Of a stretch of 64,000 nt of DNA, positions 8,068-17,196 are shown piece after piece (the stretch's first letter is position 1; each line of letters begins with the position of its first letter). The stretch is from positions 1 through 64,000 of the forward strand of contig JABSPZ010000016.1 of assembly GCA_013213785.1 (NCBI GenBank). Reading direction: 5' to 3'. Source of the stretch: Henriciella sp. (GTDB taxonomy: Bacteria; Pseudomonadota; Alphaproteobacteria; Caulobacterales; Hyphomonadaceae). Below the pieces are notes generated by a model. The model did no database searches, was not told the origin of the DNA, and saw only the letters and a program-made list of their open reading frames with translations. A program made the position numbers and the translations under genes.

Positions 8068-9591
8068 TTAGCGCTTCCGACGCGCTTTATCTGCGTATGG
8101 ATTGGCCCCCTGCTTAACGTGCAGGCGGATCGGAACGCCCGGCAATTCAAATGCCTCACGTAAGCCGTTCACGAGGTACCGCTTATACTGCTCCGGCATT
8201 TGATCCCCGCGAGATGCAATCAACACGAAGGTTGGCGGACGCGCTTTAATCTGCGCCATATAGCGAGGCTTGATTCTTTTACCCTGAACGCTCGGCGGCG
8301 GGTTGCGGTCGATCATATAGCGGAGCCAACGGTTCAAATCGCCGGTTTTCACACGCGCGCACCAGTCGTCATAGGCTTTCGCGACCGCAGGCATGAGGCG
8401 CTCAACGCGCTTCCCAGTCAGGCCGGAGAGCGTCACAAGCGCAGCTCCTTTGGCTTGTGGCAAATGCTCTTTCAGGCGGCGCTCGAGCTCTTTCATCGCC
8501 ATGCCGTGGTTTTTAATCGTATCCCATTTGGAGACGACAAAGACGACAGCGCGTCCCTCGCGAATGGCGAGATCAGCGATTTGAAGGTCCTGTTTTTCAA
8601 ACGAGTCTTCCGGATCCATCACCAGGGCGACGACATCCGCATATTTCAGAGAGCGGACCGTTTCTCCGGTCGACATCTTCTCCAAACGCTCTTGGACTTT
8701 AGACTTGCGGCGCAATCCCGCTGTATCCACCAGACGTACTTCACGGCCTTCCCAGGTCCAACGCAGCGTCACGGAATCGCGTGTTATGCCGGCTTCTGGC
8801 CCGGTTAGCATGCGCTGCTCGCCAACCAACTGGTTGATCAAGGACGACTTACCTGCATTCGGACGGCCAACAATGGCGAGCCGGATGGGGCGGGTCTTCG
8901 TTGCCGCTTTCGCCTCATCGATTGCGGCACCTTCGGCCTCATCATCGATGCCAGCTTTCTCTAGGGCGGCAGTCAGTTTGTCTGCATTGAGGTATGGGTC
9001 ATCCACATCGAGTCCCTCGAGTTGATCCAAGATTCCCTCATTGAATCTGTCTTGCTCTTCTTCTTCGGCCTCTTGCAACGCCCGCTCAAAAGCTTCTTCG
9101 CCCAGCACTTCACGGATCGAGGCATAGAGGTCGGATAAGCCTTCACCATGGGCACCCGAAAGACCCACAGGCTCACCGAGCCCCAGGTTCCAAGCCTCCA
9201 GAACGCCTGCCTCTCCGGCGCGGCCCTCTGCTTTGTTCGCAGCTAGAACGATCGGCATATCCGCCCGTCGCAGCACCTGCGCGAACCGCTCATCCAGCGC
9301 TGTTACACCGACACGTGCGTCGATGAGGAACAGGGCCAGTTCAGCTTCGCGAATAGCGATTTCTGTTTGTTCGCGCATCCGCGATTCGAGAGACTCATCA
9401 GTGACGTCTTCATACCCAGCTGTATCGATCAGGATGAGAGGTAGATCGGCGAGCCGCCCCTCAGCTTCTTTGCGGTCACGCGTGACGCCGGGCTGATCAT
9501 CGACCAGCGCCAATTGCTTCCCCGCCAGGCGGTTAAACAGGGTCGACTTCCCAACATTCGGGCGTCCAACAATAGCGATTTTTAATGGCAT
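8068..9591 (-). CDS. der: Ribosome-assembly GTPase Der (EngA)
   Basis: Der is an essential GTPase with two tandem G domains that acts in maturation of the 50S subunit. Both are visible in this 507-residue protein: G1 motifs GRPNVGKST near residue 9 and GRPNAGKSS near 242, DTAGYE and DTAGL switch motifs, and NKAEG/SKWD specificity motifs. The C-terminal KH-like domain ends in a basic tail (YADKARRKR). An acidic linker of about 50 residues (EEAEEEEQDRF...) joins the G domains and is longer than in the E. coli enzyme. It follows bamB by about 40 bases, the usual alphaproteobacterial order. Confidence 0.97.
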   Translation of the reverse strand: MPLKIAIVGRPNVGKSTLFNRLAGKQLALVDDQPGVTRDRKEAEGRLADLPLILIDTAGYEDVTDESLESRMREQTEIAIREAELALFLIDARVGVTALDERFAQVLRRADMPIVLAANKAEGRAGEAGVLEAWNLGLGEPVGLSGAHGEGLSDLYASIREVLGEEAFERALQEAEEEEQDRFNEGILDQLEGLDVDDPYLNADKLTAALEKAGIDDEAEGAAIDEAKAATKTRPIRLAIVGRPNAGKSSLINQLVGEQRMLTGPEAGITRDSVTLRWTWEGREVRLVDTAGLRRKSKVQERLEKMSTGETVRSLKYADVVALVMDPEDSFEKQDLQIADLAIREGRAVVFVVSKWDTIKNHGMAMKELERRLKEHLPQAKGAALVTLSGLTGKRVERLMPAVAKAYDDWCARVKTGDLNRWLRYMIDRNPPPSVQGKRIKPRYMAQIKARPPTFVLIASRGDQMPEQYKRYLVNGLREAFELPGVPIRLHVKQGANPYADKARRKR

Positions 9592-9633
9592 AGCGCGCGC
9601 CTTTAGAAAAACGGAGTGCGCGCTCCAATTGCC

Positions 9634-10983
9634 CTAGCGAACAGCAACCAAGCGCGCGTCATCTGTCAGAACAATCAATTTTTCCTGAACAGCAATCGGC
9701 TCGATATAGACAGGATCACCAATTTTCAAGCGGTCAGTCTCATCACCGGTCTGTGGATCGAAGGCGATCAACTCCCCTTTTGAAGAAACGACGAGCACGC
9801 GACCTGAGGCGATCACGGGACCTGCATAGGTCAATCGACCCTTTTGTTTCTTCTCATTTGAGAACTTTTCGAGGTCCTTCACCCAAACAACTTGGCCTGT
9901 TCCGGCTTTGATACAAGCCAGCTCGGCATCGACGCCCATGATGAAAAGATACTCGCCTGTCAGCGCCGGAGCTTGGGTGGTTCCAATTGGCTGCTGCCAA
10001 ACGCGATTACCGGTACGGCCGTCAATCGCCGCGAAGACGCCTGACTGGCTCGCCGCGAATACAAGTCCGCCGCCAAGAATGGGGCGCGCGCCAATATCAT
10101 TGATGGAAGAGATCGGTGTGAACTGACCGACACTCGCGAGAGCTTCTGCCCAAAGACGGCGACCGTTGCTCGCCAGGTAAGCAATAACTTCACCTGAGGA
10201 GTATGGTGCAACAACGATGTCTTCGACCGCCGCAGGGCTTGGAGACCCAAGGACACGCGCGGATTCAGCGATCGCTTGATCGCTCCAAATCACATCGCCC
10301 GTTGCGAGATCGAGCGCGAGCACTTCGTTGTTGTTGGAGGACACGAAAATCCGGCCATCTTTGATTGTCGGTGACCCTGTCATCGGAGCTTCGGTCTCTG
10401 TCCGCCACAACTCATTACCATTGCTGGCATCCATCGCGGCAACAAAACCGTAAGCACTGGCGATAACGAGCGTGTTGCCTTCCAGGCCGATCCCCGACCC
10501 AATCCCGAGATTGTCGCGGCGGCTACCTGAATCGAGTTTTTCGCTCCAAACACGGCTGCCGTTTGCGGCATCAGTTGCAGTGATCACTTGTCTGGAATCA
10601 ATCGTGTAGATCGTATCGGCAGAGGCAACCGGAGGTGTAGTAAGCGCCGAACTACGGTCGGAGCCGGATCCAACATTGGCGCGCCAAGCGACATCAAACT
10701 CGCTGGCTGCACTAATATGTCCGATCGCTTTACTTGCGCGACTACCTGCTTGCGGCCATCCGTCAGCCAGATCTCTAGCCGGCGGCAAAGTGACGATCTC
10801 AGTCACAAGGTCTGGGTCGGGCTGTAAGCGCTCGTCACCGAGCACCATTGTGATGCGCCCCTCTTTCTCGAGGGCCTCTTCAGCTTTTCGCTGTGCACTG
10901 TTCCGATCGAGAATTGAACAGGCCGAAAGTCCGAGAACGGAAATCGAGACGAGTGTGAGTCTGAAAACAGATTGCGCGCTCAT
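9634..10983 (-). CDS. bamB: Outer-membrane assembly lipoprotein BamB
   Basis: This 449-residue protein has a lipoprotein signal with lipobox LSAC (Cys22) and then eight-bladed beta-propeller (PQQ-like) repeats such as DAANGSRVWS, DASNGNELWR and DLATGDVIWS, the pattern of BamB. BamB is a periplasmic-facing accessory of the Bam complex that inserts beta-barrel proteins. It overlaps the upstream YfgM-like gene by four bases (ATGA) and is followed by der. The N-terminal linker of about 60 residues before the propeller carries charged and variable sequence. Confidence 0.93.
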   Translation of the reverse strand: MSAQSVFRLTLVSISVLGLSACSILDRNSAQRKAEEALEKEGRITMVLGDERLQPDPDLVTEIVTLPPARDLADGWPQAGSRASKAIGHISAASEFDVAWRANVGSGSDRSSALTTPPVASADTIYTIDSRQVITATDAANGSRVWSEKLDSGSRRDNLGIGSGIGLEGNTLVIASAYGFVAAMDASNGNELWRTETEAPMTGSPTIKDGRIFVSSNNNEVLALDLATGDVIWSDQAIAESARVLGSPSPAAVEDIVVAPYSSGEVIAYLASNGRRLWAEALASVGQFTPISSINDIGARPILGGGLVFAASQSGVFAAIDGRTGNRVWQQPIGTTQAPALTGEYLFIMGVDAELACIKAGTGQVVWVKDLEKFSNEKKQKGRLTYAGPVIASGRVLVVSSKGELIAFDPQTGDETDRLKIGDPVYIEPIAVQEKLIVLTDDARLVAVR

Positions 10984-11708
10984 TCAGGCGTCTCCTCAGT
11001 GGTTTCTTCCGTTGCTGGCTCTGTTGGCACCTCTGGAACTTCCGCCGGTGTTGTTTCAATTTCAGCACTGATTGGCGGAAGCGCAGCAAGCGCTTGTTGA
11101 GCTCTCGTAACAACGCCGGGTGGCGCATTTTGGGCAAGTCGCAGGAAATTGAACTCGCGACGCGCAAAGTCGATGTCACCGTCCTGCAGGGCTTTCGCCG
11201 CAACCAGTTCTGAGGCGAGCGCCGCAAAAGGGCCGTCACCGCTTGTCAGTGGCGACAGAATTGCTTCCAATTCACTTCGGCTGAGCGTGTCGGCTTCCAG
11301 ATAAGCAGACTTGATCAGTGCAAGCTTTTCGGTCGGATCTTCGAGATCACTGATGGATGCCGACAGCACCTCAGCAGCGGCCGCGGCATCGCCATTTCCG
11401 TCCAACCGTACGCCCGCCAAATAGTGCGCGGCGACTTTTGAAGGCGCGATATTATTCTCGATCAGCTCAGTGAGCTGAGTCGCTGCTGATTCGTAATTGC
11501 GGGCATCTACTTCAACCAGAGCGGCCTCTAGTCTCGAAGCATTCTCCTCAACAGTGTTTGCTGCCTGGACCTGCCGATACTCATTGAACGCAACGCCGCC
11601 GATCAATAAGGCAGCCGCGATGTAAGCAAAGATCCCATACTTTTTCCAAAGTCCGGTCAGACGGTCCTGGCGTAAGCCTTCTTCGACTTCTTCAAAAATG
11701 TCGGCCAA
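10980..11708 (-). CDS. YfgM-like tetratricopeptide membrane protein
   Basis: This 242-residue protein has a short cytoplasmic N-terminus (MADIFEEVEEGLRQDRL), one membrane segment at about residues 25-43, and a periplasmic TPR-like helical region fitting the YfgM (DUF2133) family. In E. coli YfgM associates with SecYEG and periplasmic chaperones. The C-terminus is a low-complexity acidic tail of Thr/Glu/Pro repeats (EVPTEPATEETTEETPE). The order YfgM-BamB-Der is widespread, which supports the call despite low sequence conservation. The start has no strong ribosome-binding site. Confidence 0.8.
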   Translation of the reverse strand: MADIFEEVEEGLRQDRLTGLWKKYGIFAYIAAALLIGGVAFNEYRQVQAANTVEENASRLEAALVEVDARNYESAATQLTELIENNIAPSKVAAHYLAGVRLDGNGDAAAAAEVLSASISDLEDPTEKLALIKSAYLEADTLSRSELEAILSPLTSGDGPFAALASELVAAKALQDGDIDFARREFNFLRLAQNAPPGVVTRAQQALAALPPISAEIETTPAEVPEVPTEPATEETTEETPE

Positions 11709-11785
11709 ATATGGTCTCCGATGATTTGAATTACTTTAACCACCCTCACCCTAGCGGCGCCTGCTCACGCCCGCAACGGACAAGG

Positions 11786-12616
11786 TTAGCTGTCAGCAGA
11801 TTTCCGCACTTTATAGGTTTGCGCCTCACCCGGGAATGCACGTGAGCGTACTTCGTTAGCGTATGTCTCAGTCGCCTCCCCGATGACGGTTTTCAGATCT
11901 GCGTTTTTCTTCACAAACTTCGGAACCCAATCGGTCATGCCGAGCAGGTCATTGGTGACCAGAATTTGTCCATCACACCCGGCCGACGCACCAATACCGA
12001 TTGTCGGGCATTCAACCGCCGCGGTGATTTCGTCAGCAAGATTAGGCGCCACCCCCTCAACGACGATTGCGAATGCCCCGGCTCGATCAGCGGCGACAGC
12101 TTCCTGAATGGCACGATCCCATTCGCCGGTCGTGCGGCCTTTGGCTCTGAAGCCGCCGTCTACATTGATCGCTTGAGGGCGAAGTCCGACATGCCCCATG
12201 ACTGGAATGCCGCGTTCAACCAGATGCGCAATTTGTGTCGCGGCATATGTTCCGCTCTCAATTTTTACGGCTTGGCAGCCGGTTTCCTGCATGATGCGGG
12301 CGGCGTTCAAAAACGCTTGATCCGAATTTGTTTCATAGGACCCAAATGGCATATCCACGACCACGAAAGCCTGCGATGAGCCGCGCATCACAGCCTGACC
12401 GTGGAGAATCATCATTTCCAAGGTCACACCAACGGTTGAGCTCAAGCCGTGCACAACCATACCCACGCTGTCGCCAACCAACAGGATATCGCAATGCGGG
12501 TCCAAGAGACTTGCGACCTGCGCATCATAGGCGGTGAGACACACGAGCGGGTCTCCGCCTTTCGCTTTCGCGATATCTTTGACTGTTTTCCGCCGGATCT
12601 GCGTCTGCGCTGACAT
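11786..12616 (-). CDS. panB: 3-methyl-2-oxobutanoate hydroxymethyltransferase
   Basis: PanB transfers a hydroxymethyl group from 5,10-methylene-tetrahydrofolate to alpha-ketoisovalerate, giving ketopantoate for pantothenate and CoA synthesis. The protein (276 residues from the ATG at 12616) shows the TIM-barrel signatures LVGDSVGMVVHGL near residue 48, VKIESG near 118, PVMGHVGLRPQ near 138 and the catalytic-base region VVEGVAP. The ORF track starts two codons earlier at TTG; the ATG has AGGG seven bases upstream and gives a family-typical N-terminus. The neighbouring TPR gene begins 77 bases downstream. Confidence 0.96.
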   Translation of the reverse strand: MSAQTQIRRKTVKDIAKAKGGDPLVCLTAYDAQVASLLDPHCDILLVGDSVGMVVHGLSSTVGVTLEMMILHGQAVMRGSSQAFVVVDMPFGSYETNSDQAFLNAARIMQETGCQAVKIESGTYAATQIAHLVERGIPVMGHVGLRPQAINVDGGFRAKGRTTGEWDRAIQEAVAADRAGAFAIVVEGVAPNLADEITAAVECPTIGIGASAGCDGQILVTNDLLGMTDWVPKFVKKNADLKTVIGEATETYANEVRSRAFPGEAQTYKVRKSADS

Positions 12617-12692
12617 ATACAAGCCCTATTCTCAATTCAGATTGGGCTTTAGCAGACCGGTAGATGGCGACAAGTGAAGCCGCTGTAGGGAC

Positions 12693-13274
12693 TTACTGTG
12701 GAAGCGCATAAACTCCGAATAAAATCGGATGCAACCACAAAGCGATCGCGGCCCAAACCCCAAGTCCAACCACAACTGGAATGACGTCCATCATAGGGTT
12801 CAGAGCGACGTCAGGTCCTGGTCCATTGTCGCCTCGGCGCTTCACCATAATTCGATCAAACACGGCAAAGGCCAGGAAGCTGCCAAACAGCAAAACAGAG
12901 TTTAGTTCGCCATTTGCAAGCAAATGCCCGAGTGCCCAGAGTTTCACCGCGAGCAACATCGGGTGTTTGGTTGCTTTTTTGATATGCCCCGCTGGAACCT
13001 GTGAGGCGACTAAGAGAATGAGCGCCGGGATGGTGAGAACCAGGTTAATATGCGCCAGCCAAGTTGGCGGCGTATAGATAATGCCAGACCCTCGCGCTGC
13101 GCCAAAACCATAAACAATCAAGACAAAGCTGGCGATCGAGACCAAGGAGTAAATCCCCATATAGGGGCCGTAACCCAGCCGCTCTTTCATGTCCTTGCCG
13201 GGCTCTCTCGACCTCACCGCCGAGAATAAATGAATCCCGAAGAATACCGCCAATCCGATGAGTAAAATGATCAT
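12693..13274 (-). CDS. NnrU-family membrane protein
   Basis: Starting at the ATG at 13274, which has GGGAGG upstream, the protein has 193 residues and about five to six membrane segments, with the NnrU motif HIKKATKHPMLLAVKLWALGH near residue 95. The ORF track's longer start adds a polar 17-residue segment without a good ribosome-binding site. NnrU was named from a denitrification locus and its histidine-rich helices recall isoprenylcysteine methyltransferase/NnrU folds. No denitrification gene is nearby, so the role here is unknown. Confidence 0.85.
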   Translation of the reverse strand: MIILLIGLAVFFGIHLFSAVRSREPGKDMKERLGYGPYMGIYSLVSIASFVLIVYGFGAARGSGIIYTPPTWLAHINLVLTIPALILLVASQVPAGHIKKATKHPMLLAVKLWALGHLLANGELNSVLLFGSFLAFAVFDRIMVKRRGDNGPGPDVALNPMMDVIPVVVGLGVWAAIALWLHPILFGVYALPQ

Positions 13275-13369
13275 TCTTTGCCTCCCGCTTTGTCCCAAAA
13301 GACTAAATTTTGATTGGTTTGACAAAGGGTTCTGTGTCCTGGCGTTCGTCCTTCGCTAAAAAATCACAA

Positions 13370-13378
13370 ATGTAACAT
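13370..13378. promoter_or_regulatory. ATGTAACAT palindrome upstream of a secreted protein gene
   Basis: ATGTAACAT is symmetric apart from its central base and is identical to the nonamer at 2309-2317 upstream of the UrcA-family gene. Both lie in AT-rich leaders of small secreted proteins. A shared regulator is a guess. Confidence 0.22.
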
Positions 13379-13398
13379 TGCCTTTTTTCGATAATGTA

Positions 13399-13415
13399 TT
13401 ATTATTTATCAATAA
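13399..13415. promoter_or_regulatory. TTATT(A/G)-N5-CAATAA operator-like repeat, copy 1
   Basis: TTATTATTTATCAATAA is an inverted repeat with one mismatch and a five-base spacer, ending 19 bases before the start codon of the secreted protein gene at 13435. A perfect version occurs at 18109-18125 before another small envelope gene. At this distance it would overlap the promoter core or leader. The binding protein is unknown; it does not match the FNR, Fur or CtrA spacing. Confidence 0.35.
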
Positions 13416-13434
13416 TGATTGCAAGGAGAACGAT

Positions 13435-13920
13435 ATGAAACTGATCCCCACCCTACTCCTCGCCGGCGCATTCAGCGGAACGGCATTTGCCGCAGATGAA
13501 GCTCCTGCTGCGACGCAATGGAGCTTGTTAGACGGCTCGAATGGAAAAGCGGTTTATTCTACAGAAAGCGGTAGTCCCGCGCTCGTGCTCGGCTGCAGCG
13601 AGGCCGGAAAAATTTCAGCGACATTTAGTTTGGACGGCAACGTCATGGACAAGATGGAAGCCCGCTCCAAAAAGACTCGTGTGATCAATGGCTCCCTAGC
13701 CGTTGAGGAAGCCGATGCAGACAAAGCCAAGTGGATCTACCTAAAGAGGCGTAATATGGCAGCGCCGATTGAAGGTCGTTACGCCCGCCGGATCTATAAT
13801 GCTGCTGTTACCGGAAAATCTGTGACGATCGATCTGGGACGCCAAGGCTCTTATGAGTACGCACCGCCGAAACTGAACGGTCAGTTCAAAGCCTTCGCTG
13901 ATGGGTGTTCGGCGAGCTAG
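13435..13920 (+). CDS. Secreted protein of unknown function (161 aa)
   Basis: Not recognised. The ATG at 13435 has AAGGAG eight bases upstream and opens a typical signal peptide (KLIPTLLLAGAFSGTAFA-ADE), so the longer ORF-track start at 13378 is rejected. The mature protein of about 142 residues has two cysteines (VLGCSEAG and DGCSAS), basic segments (KAKWIYLKRRNM) and alternating beta-like patterns, suggesting a small periplasmic beta-rich domain. An AT-rich leader carries two repeat motifs annotated separately. It converges on sufA with nine bases between them. Confidence 0.75.
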   Translation: MKLIPTLLLAGAFSGTAFAADEAPAATQWSLLDGSNGKAVYSTESGSPALVLGCSEAGKISATFSLDGNVMDKMEARSKKTRVINGSLAVEEADADKAKWIYLKRRNMAAPIEGRYARRIYNAAVTGKSVTIDLGRQGSYEYAPPKLNGQFKAFADGCSAS

Positions 13921-13929
13921 AGACCGCGT

Positions 13930-14289
13930 CTACTCCGCTGCAGCGGGAACGATTGTGACGCTCCCGCCGCACCCGCACGCATCGGTCTGGTTTGGGTTTG
14001 AGAACGTAAACTTCTCATGCAGAAGGGTTGTCTCGTAATCCACGACGGACCCGAGCAAAAAGAGCACGGCTTTTGCGTCAACGACAATCTTTACGCCCTT
14101 GTCTTCGACGATCTCATCAAGTGGCTCAGGTGCGTCGACATAATCCATGACATATTCCATGCCGGCACAGCCGCCATTGGTAACACCCACACGCAAAAAG
14201 CCGGTGCCTTTGTCAGACATAATTTCTGATACACGCGCTGCCGCGTCATCAGTCAGGGTCACAAGTTTTGGTCTGGGTCGTCTAGCCAT
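13930..14289 (-). CDS. sufA: A-type Fe-S carrier, SufA/HesB/IscA family
   Basis: This 119-residue protein has the A-type carrier fold with three conserved cysteines: one in VGVTNGGCAGMEY and the pair in the C-terminal CGCGGS. A-type carriers receive Fe-S clusters from the SufBCD scaffold and pass them to target proteins. It is the last gene of the sufC-sufD-sufS-sufT-sufA block, 36 bases after sufT. A basic N-terminal extension (ARRPRPK) precedes the domain. Confidence 0.92.
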   Translation of the reverse strand: MARRPRPKLVTLTDDAAARVSEIMSDKGTGFLRVGVTNGGCAGMEYVMDYVDAPEPLDEIVEDKGVKIVVDAKAVLFLLGSVVDYETTLLHEKFTFSNPNQTDACGCGGSVTIVPAAAE

Positions 14290-14324
14290 GATCTTTACAT
14301 AAGGTCGAAACGCTTGCCCTTCAA

Positions 14325-14720
14325 TTAAAGCATATTCAGCGCAAGACGCGCTTCATCGGACATCCGCGATGGATCCCAAGGTGGATCGAAGGTCAAACGC
14401 ACTTCAACATCCGTGATTCCTTCGACCGTACATGCCGCATTCTCAATCCAGCCGGGCATATCACCGGCGACCGGGCATCCTGGCGCTGTCAAAGTCATGT
14501 CGATATCAACCTTACGGTCATCATCGATGTCGACTTTGTAGATCAGCCCCAATTCATAGATATCAACGGGGATTTCCGGATCATAGACCGTTTTAAAGGC
14601 AGCGATCAGATCGTCCGTGATTCGATTCAACTCCGCTTGCGGAATTGACGAACCGGGCTCTGGCGCTGCTTCCGCTGGCGCCACATCGATCACATCTCGA
14701 GAGGTCATATCATCTGCCAT
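14325..14720 (-). CDS. sufT: SufT-type Fe-S assembly protein (DUF59/MIP18-like)
   Basis: This 131-residue protein has a disordered N-terminus of about 30 residues, then a DUF59 domain with the signatures VYDPEIPVDIYELGLIY and TLTAPGCPVAGDMPGWI, the latter holding the conserved cysteine. SufT proteins help Fe-S cluster maturation, especially under high demand. It sits eight bases after sufS, in the usual operon position between sufS and sufA. Confidence 0.9.
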   Translation of the reverse strand: MADDMTSRDVIDVAPAEAAPEPGSSIPQAELNRITDDLIAAFKTVYDPEIPVDIYELGLIYKVDIDDDRKVDIDMTLTAPGCPVAGDMPGWIENAACTVEGITDVEVRLTFDPPWDPSRMSDEARLALNML

Positions 14721-14728
14721 TACGAGAC

Positions 14729-15952
14729 CTATATAAGCATCCCACGCGCTTTGTGTAGCGCCTCAATGAAGGCATCAACTTCTTCAAGCGTGTTATAAAT
14801 CCCAAAGCTCGCGCGCGCAGTCGCTGAAACGCCAAGATGATCCATCAACGGCTGAGCACAATGATGGCCCGCGCGAACCGCAACCCCATAGCGATCGAGG
14901 ATTTGTGCAAGGTCATGCGGATGCGCGCCCTCCACAGAGAAAGAGAGCACGGCCCCTTTTCCCTCGGCCGTCCCATGCACGGTCAGACCATTCACGCCGC
15001 GCACGGCTTCGTAAGCGCGCTCATACAAGGCATGCTCGTGCGCGATCATATCGTCGCTTTCGAACTGGCCGAGCCAATCGAGGGCAGCGCCAAAGCCAAT
15101 CGCTTGCAAGATCGGCGGTGTTCCCGCTTCGAACTTATGCGGCGCCTCATTATAGGTGACCCGTTCGCGCTCGACGATTTCGATCATCTCGCCGCCGCCG
15201 TGGAACGGACGAAGCCGCGCCAGCGCATCAGCCTTACCATAGAGCGCGCCGATCCCCGTCGGGCCGTAAATCTTGTGCCCTGTGAGAACGTAATAATCAC
15301 AATCGAGCGCCTGAACGTCGATATCCATGTGAACGCCAGACTGGCAGCCATCGAAAAGGACCTCAGCGCCCGCGGCATGCGCGAGCCGAGCGATCTCTGC
15401 TGCATCGGTCACTGTTCCGAGCACGTTAGACATATGCGTGACGGCGACCATTTTTGTTTTGCTGGACAGCGCCGCCTCATAAGCTGCCATATCAAAGGCG
15501 CCGGTCTCATCGACTTCGACCCATTTCAGAACCGCGCCATAGCGTTCGCGCAGGAAGTGCCACGGTATGATGTTGGAGTGGTGCTCCATGATCGACAGCA
15601 CGATCTCATCACCGGGTTGAATGTCACCCGCAATGCCATTCGCCACGAGGTTGATCGCTTCGGTGCCACCCTTGGTGAAGATGATCTCGTTCACCGAATT
15701 AGCATTCAAAAACGCGCGGATTTTTTCGCGAGCGCCTTCATAGGCTTCAGTCGTTTCATTCGCGAGCGTGTGGATCCCACGGTGCACGTTGGCATAGGCC
15801 GTGCGCCCCTGCTCAGACATCGCGTCCAAAACGGCGTCAGGCTTTTGTGCGCTCGCCGCGTTGTCGAGATAGATAAGCGGCTTGCCATTCACCTCGCGCG
15901 ACAGAATCGGAAACTCCGCACGGATCGCATCAACGTCGAACGGCCGGCTCAT
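14729..15952 (-). CDS. sufS: Cysteine desulfurase SufS (class II)
   Basis: SufS removes sulfur from cysteine as an enzyme-bound persulfide for Fe-S assembly. In this 407-residue PLP enzyme the cofactor lysine is in YVLTGHKIYGPTG near residue 228 and the catalytic cysteine in RAGHHCAQPLMDHLG near 363; the short RxGHHCAQP loop marks class II. It overlaps sufD by four bases, so the two are probably translationally coupled. No SufE/SufU is seen in the window. A 388-codon ORF on the opposite strand is a shadow. Confidence 0.96.
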   Translation of the reverse strand: MSRPFDVDAIRAEFPILSREVNGKPLIYLDNAASAQKPDAVLDAMSEQGRTAYANVHRGIHTLANETTEAYEGAREKIRAFLNANSVNEIIFTKGGTEAINLVANGIAGDIQPGDEIVLSIMEHHSNIIPWHFLRERYGAVLKWVEVDETGAFDMAAYEAALSSKTKMVAVTHMSNVLGTVTDAAEIARLAHAAGAEVLFDGCQSGVHMDIDVQALDCDYYVLTGHKIYGPTGIGALYGKADALARLRPFHGGGEMIEIVERERVTYNEAPHKFEAGTPPILQAIGFGAALDWLGQFESDDMIAHEHALYERAYEAVRGVNGLTVHGTAEGKGAVLSFSVEGAHPHDLAQILDRYGVAVRAGHHCAQPLMDHLGVSATARASFGIYNTLEEVDAFIEALHKARGMLI

Positions 15953-17196
15953 CGTACGCTATCCGTAAGAAAGCGCCGCGCGGCGTCCAGCAAAGCTTCT
16001 TGAGCAGTTTCGCTCGCTTCTTCCAAGGCCTCGGCCACAAAAGCCTCGGTAAGCAAGGCGCGAGCCTCAGCCTCTGGGATACCGCGTTGGCGCATATAGA
16101 ACAGCTGATTGGGATCGAGCGCGCCGGACGTATTGCCGTGGGCACACTCGACATCATCGGCGTAGATTTCAAGTTCCGGTTTCGCGAACACCTCGGCGCC
16201 GTCTTCGAGCAAGAGCGCTTGATGCTGCATATCGGCATCGGTGTGTTGTCCAACGGTGCGCGGAACCAGGAATTTACCTTGGAACACACCCGTTCCACCA
16301 TCCAAAACCGCGCCTTTCGTTACTTGTCGCGTGATGGATGACGGGGCGCCGTGGCGAACATGGCTGGTAAAGTCCGCATGATATCCGCTGGCGCACAAGT
16401 AAGCCCCATTCAGCGTCGCATGCGAACCGCTTTCCTGGTGCTTGAGGCGCGTCTCGAGGCGGGCGACCTTAGCGCCAAATGCGAGCGCAGTCTGGGTGTA
16501 TTCAGACTTCTCGCCCAAAGTTACCACCGCTGTGATGGCTTGCGCCTCGTCTGTCTTGCCGCGCTGCAGGATCGTCCGACTAACAGCCCCGCCCTCTTGC
16601 ATGCCAAGCTCTATCAGGAAGGAGGAAAATCCTGCTCCGCCAAGGTGGCTCTCGATCAAATCCAAGCTCGCGCCCGGTCTAACAATAACAGCCACACGAG
16701 CAAAATTCGTTTCGCCCCGATCTCCGCGCGTCACGATATGGAGAGGCTGCTCTGTTGGTTCGTTGACTTCAATGATCAGCGTATCCAAACCGCCGACACG
16801 GCCTGAAAGCGCAGCTGTCATCGCACCGAGTGGAACTTCCTCTGCTGCACCCAAAGCCTGCGCTTCGTTTCGCTCGTGAAGCTTTATTCCGGCAGGTACA
16901 TTGTCAGGCAATACAACGCCATCTGGCGTGAACTCAATCACTGACTGACCTGGTGCCGCGAGCGCAGCATTATCGGCAGCGTTTTTCGAAGCCTCAACTT
17001 GCTTCAGGGCCGCTTTGAAGTCAGTCCATTTCCAGGCTTCCATGCGCCGATGCGGCAAACCGGTTTCTGCAAATGCTTCGAAAGCCCGTTCGCGCTGACT
17101 ACTCCCGGGGAGCATTGCATAGCGCGCAATCAGCTCCAGCTCAGCTGAACCTGGATTGCGAAACTTATCTTTCAGGGCATCCATAGAGACAGTCAC
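15949..17196 (-). CDS. sufD: Fe-S scaffold subunit SufD
   Basis: This 415-residue SufB/SufD-family protein has a helical N-terminal domain and a right-handed beta-helix core ending with the family signature VECAHGNTSGALDPNQLFYMRQRGI. SufD pairs with SufB and the ATPase SufC to build Fe-S clusters. It lies immediately after sufC with no spacer and overlaps sufS by four bases. Confidence 0.94.
   Translation of the reverse strand: MTVSMDALKDKFRNPGSAELELIARYAMLPGSSQRERAFEAFAETGLPHRRMEAWKWTDFKAALKQVEASKNAADNAALAAPGQSVIEFTPDGVVLPDNVPAGIKLHERNEAQALGAAEEVPLGAMTAALSGRVGGLDTLIIEVNEPTEQPLHIVTRGDRGETNFARVAVIVRPGASLDLIESHLGGAGFSSFLIELGMQEGGAVSRTILQRGKTDEAQAITAVVTLGEKSEYTQTALAFGAKVARLETRLKHQESGSHATLNGAYLCASGYHADFTSHVRHGAPSSITRQVTKGAVLDGGTGVFQGKFLVPRTVGQHTDADMQHQALLLEDGAEVFAKPELEIYADDVECAHGNTSGALDPNQLFYMRQRGIPEAEARALLTEAFVAEALEEASETAQEALLDAARRFLTDSVR

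Noticed and set aside
12617-12650. Hairpin AAGCCC...GGGCTT in the panB leader
   Set aside because: The 17-base loop and lack of conserved elements make it weak as a terminator or riboswitch; recorded only as a possible leader hairpin.
14837-16003. 388-codon plus-strand ORF opposite sufS
   Set aside because: It lies entirely antisense to a clear sufS/sufD junction, is rich in Arg/His as expected for an antisense frame, and shows no domain.
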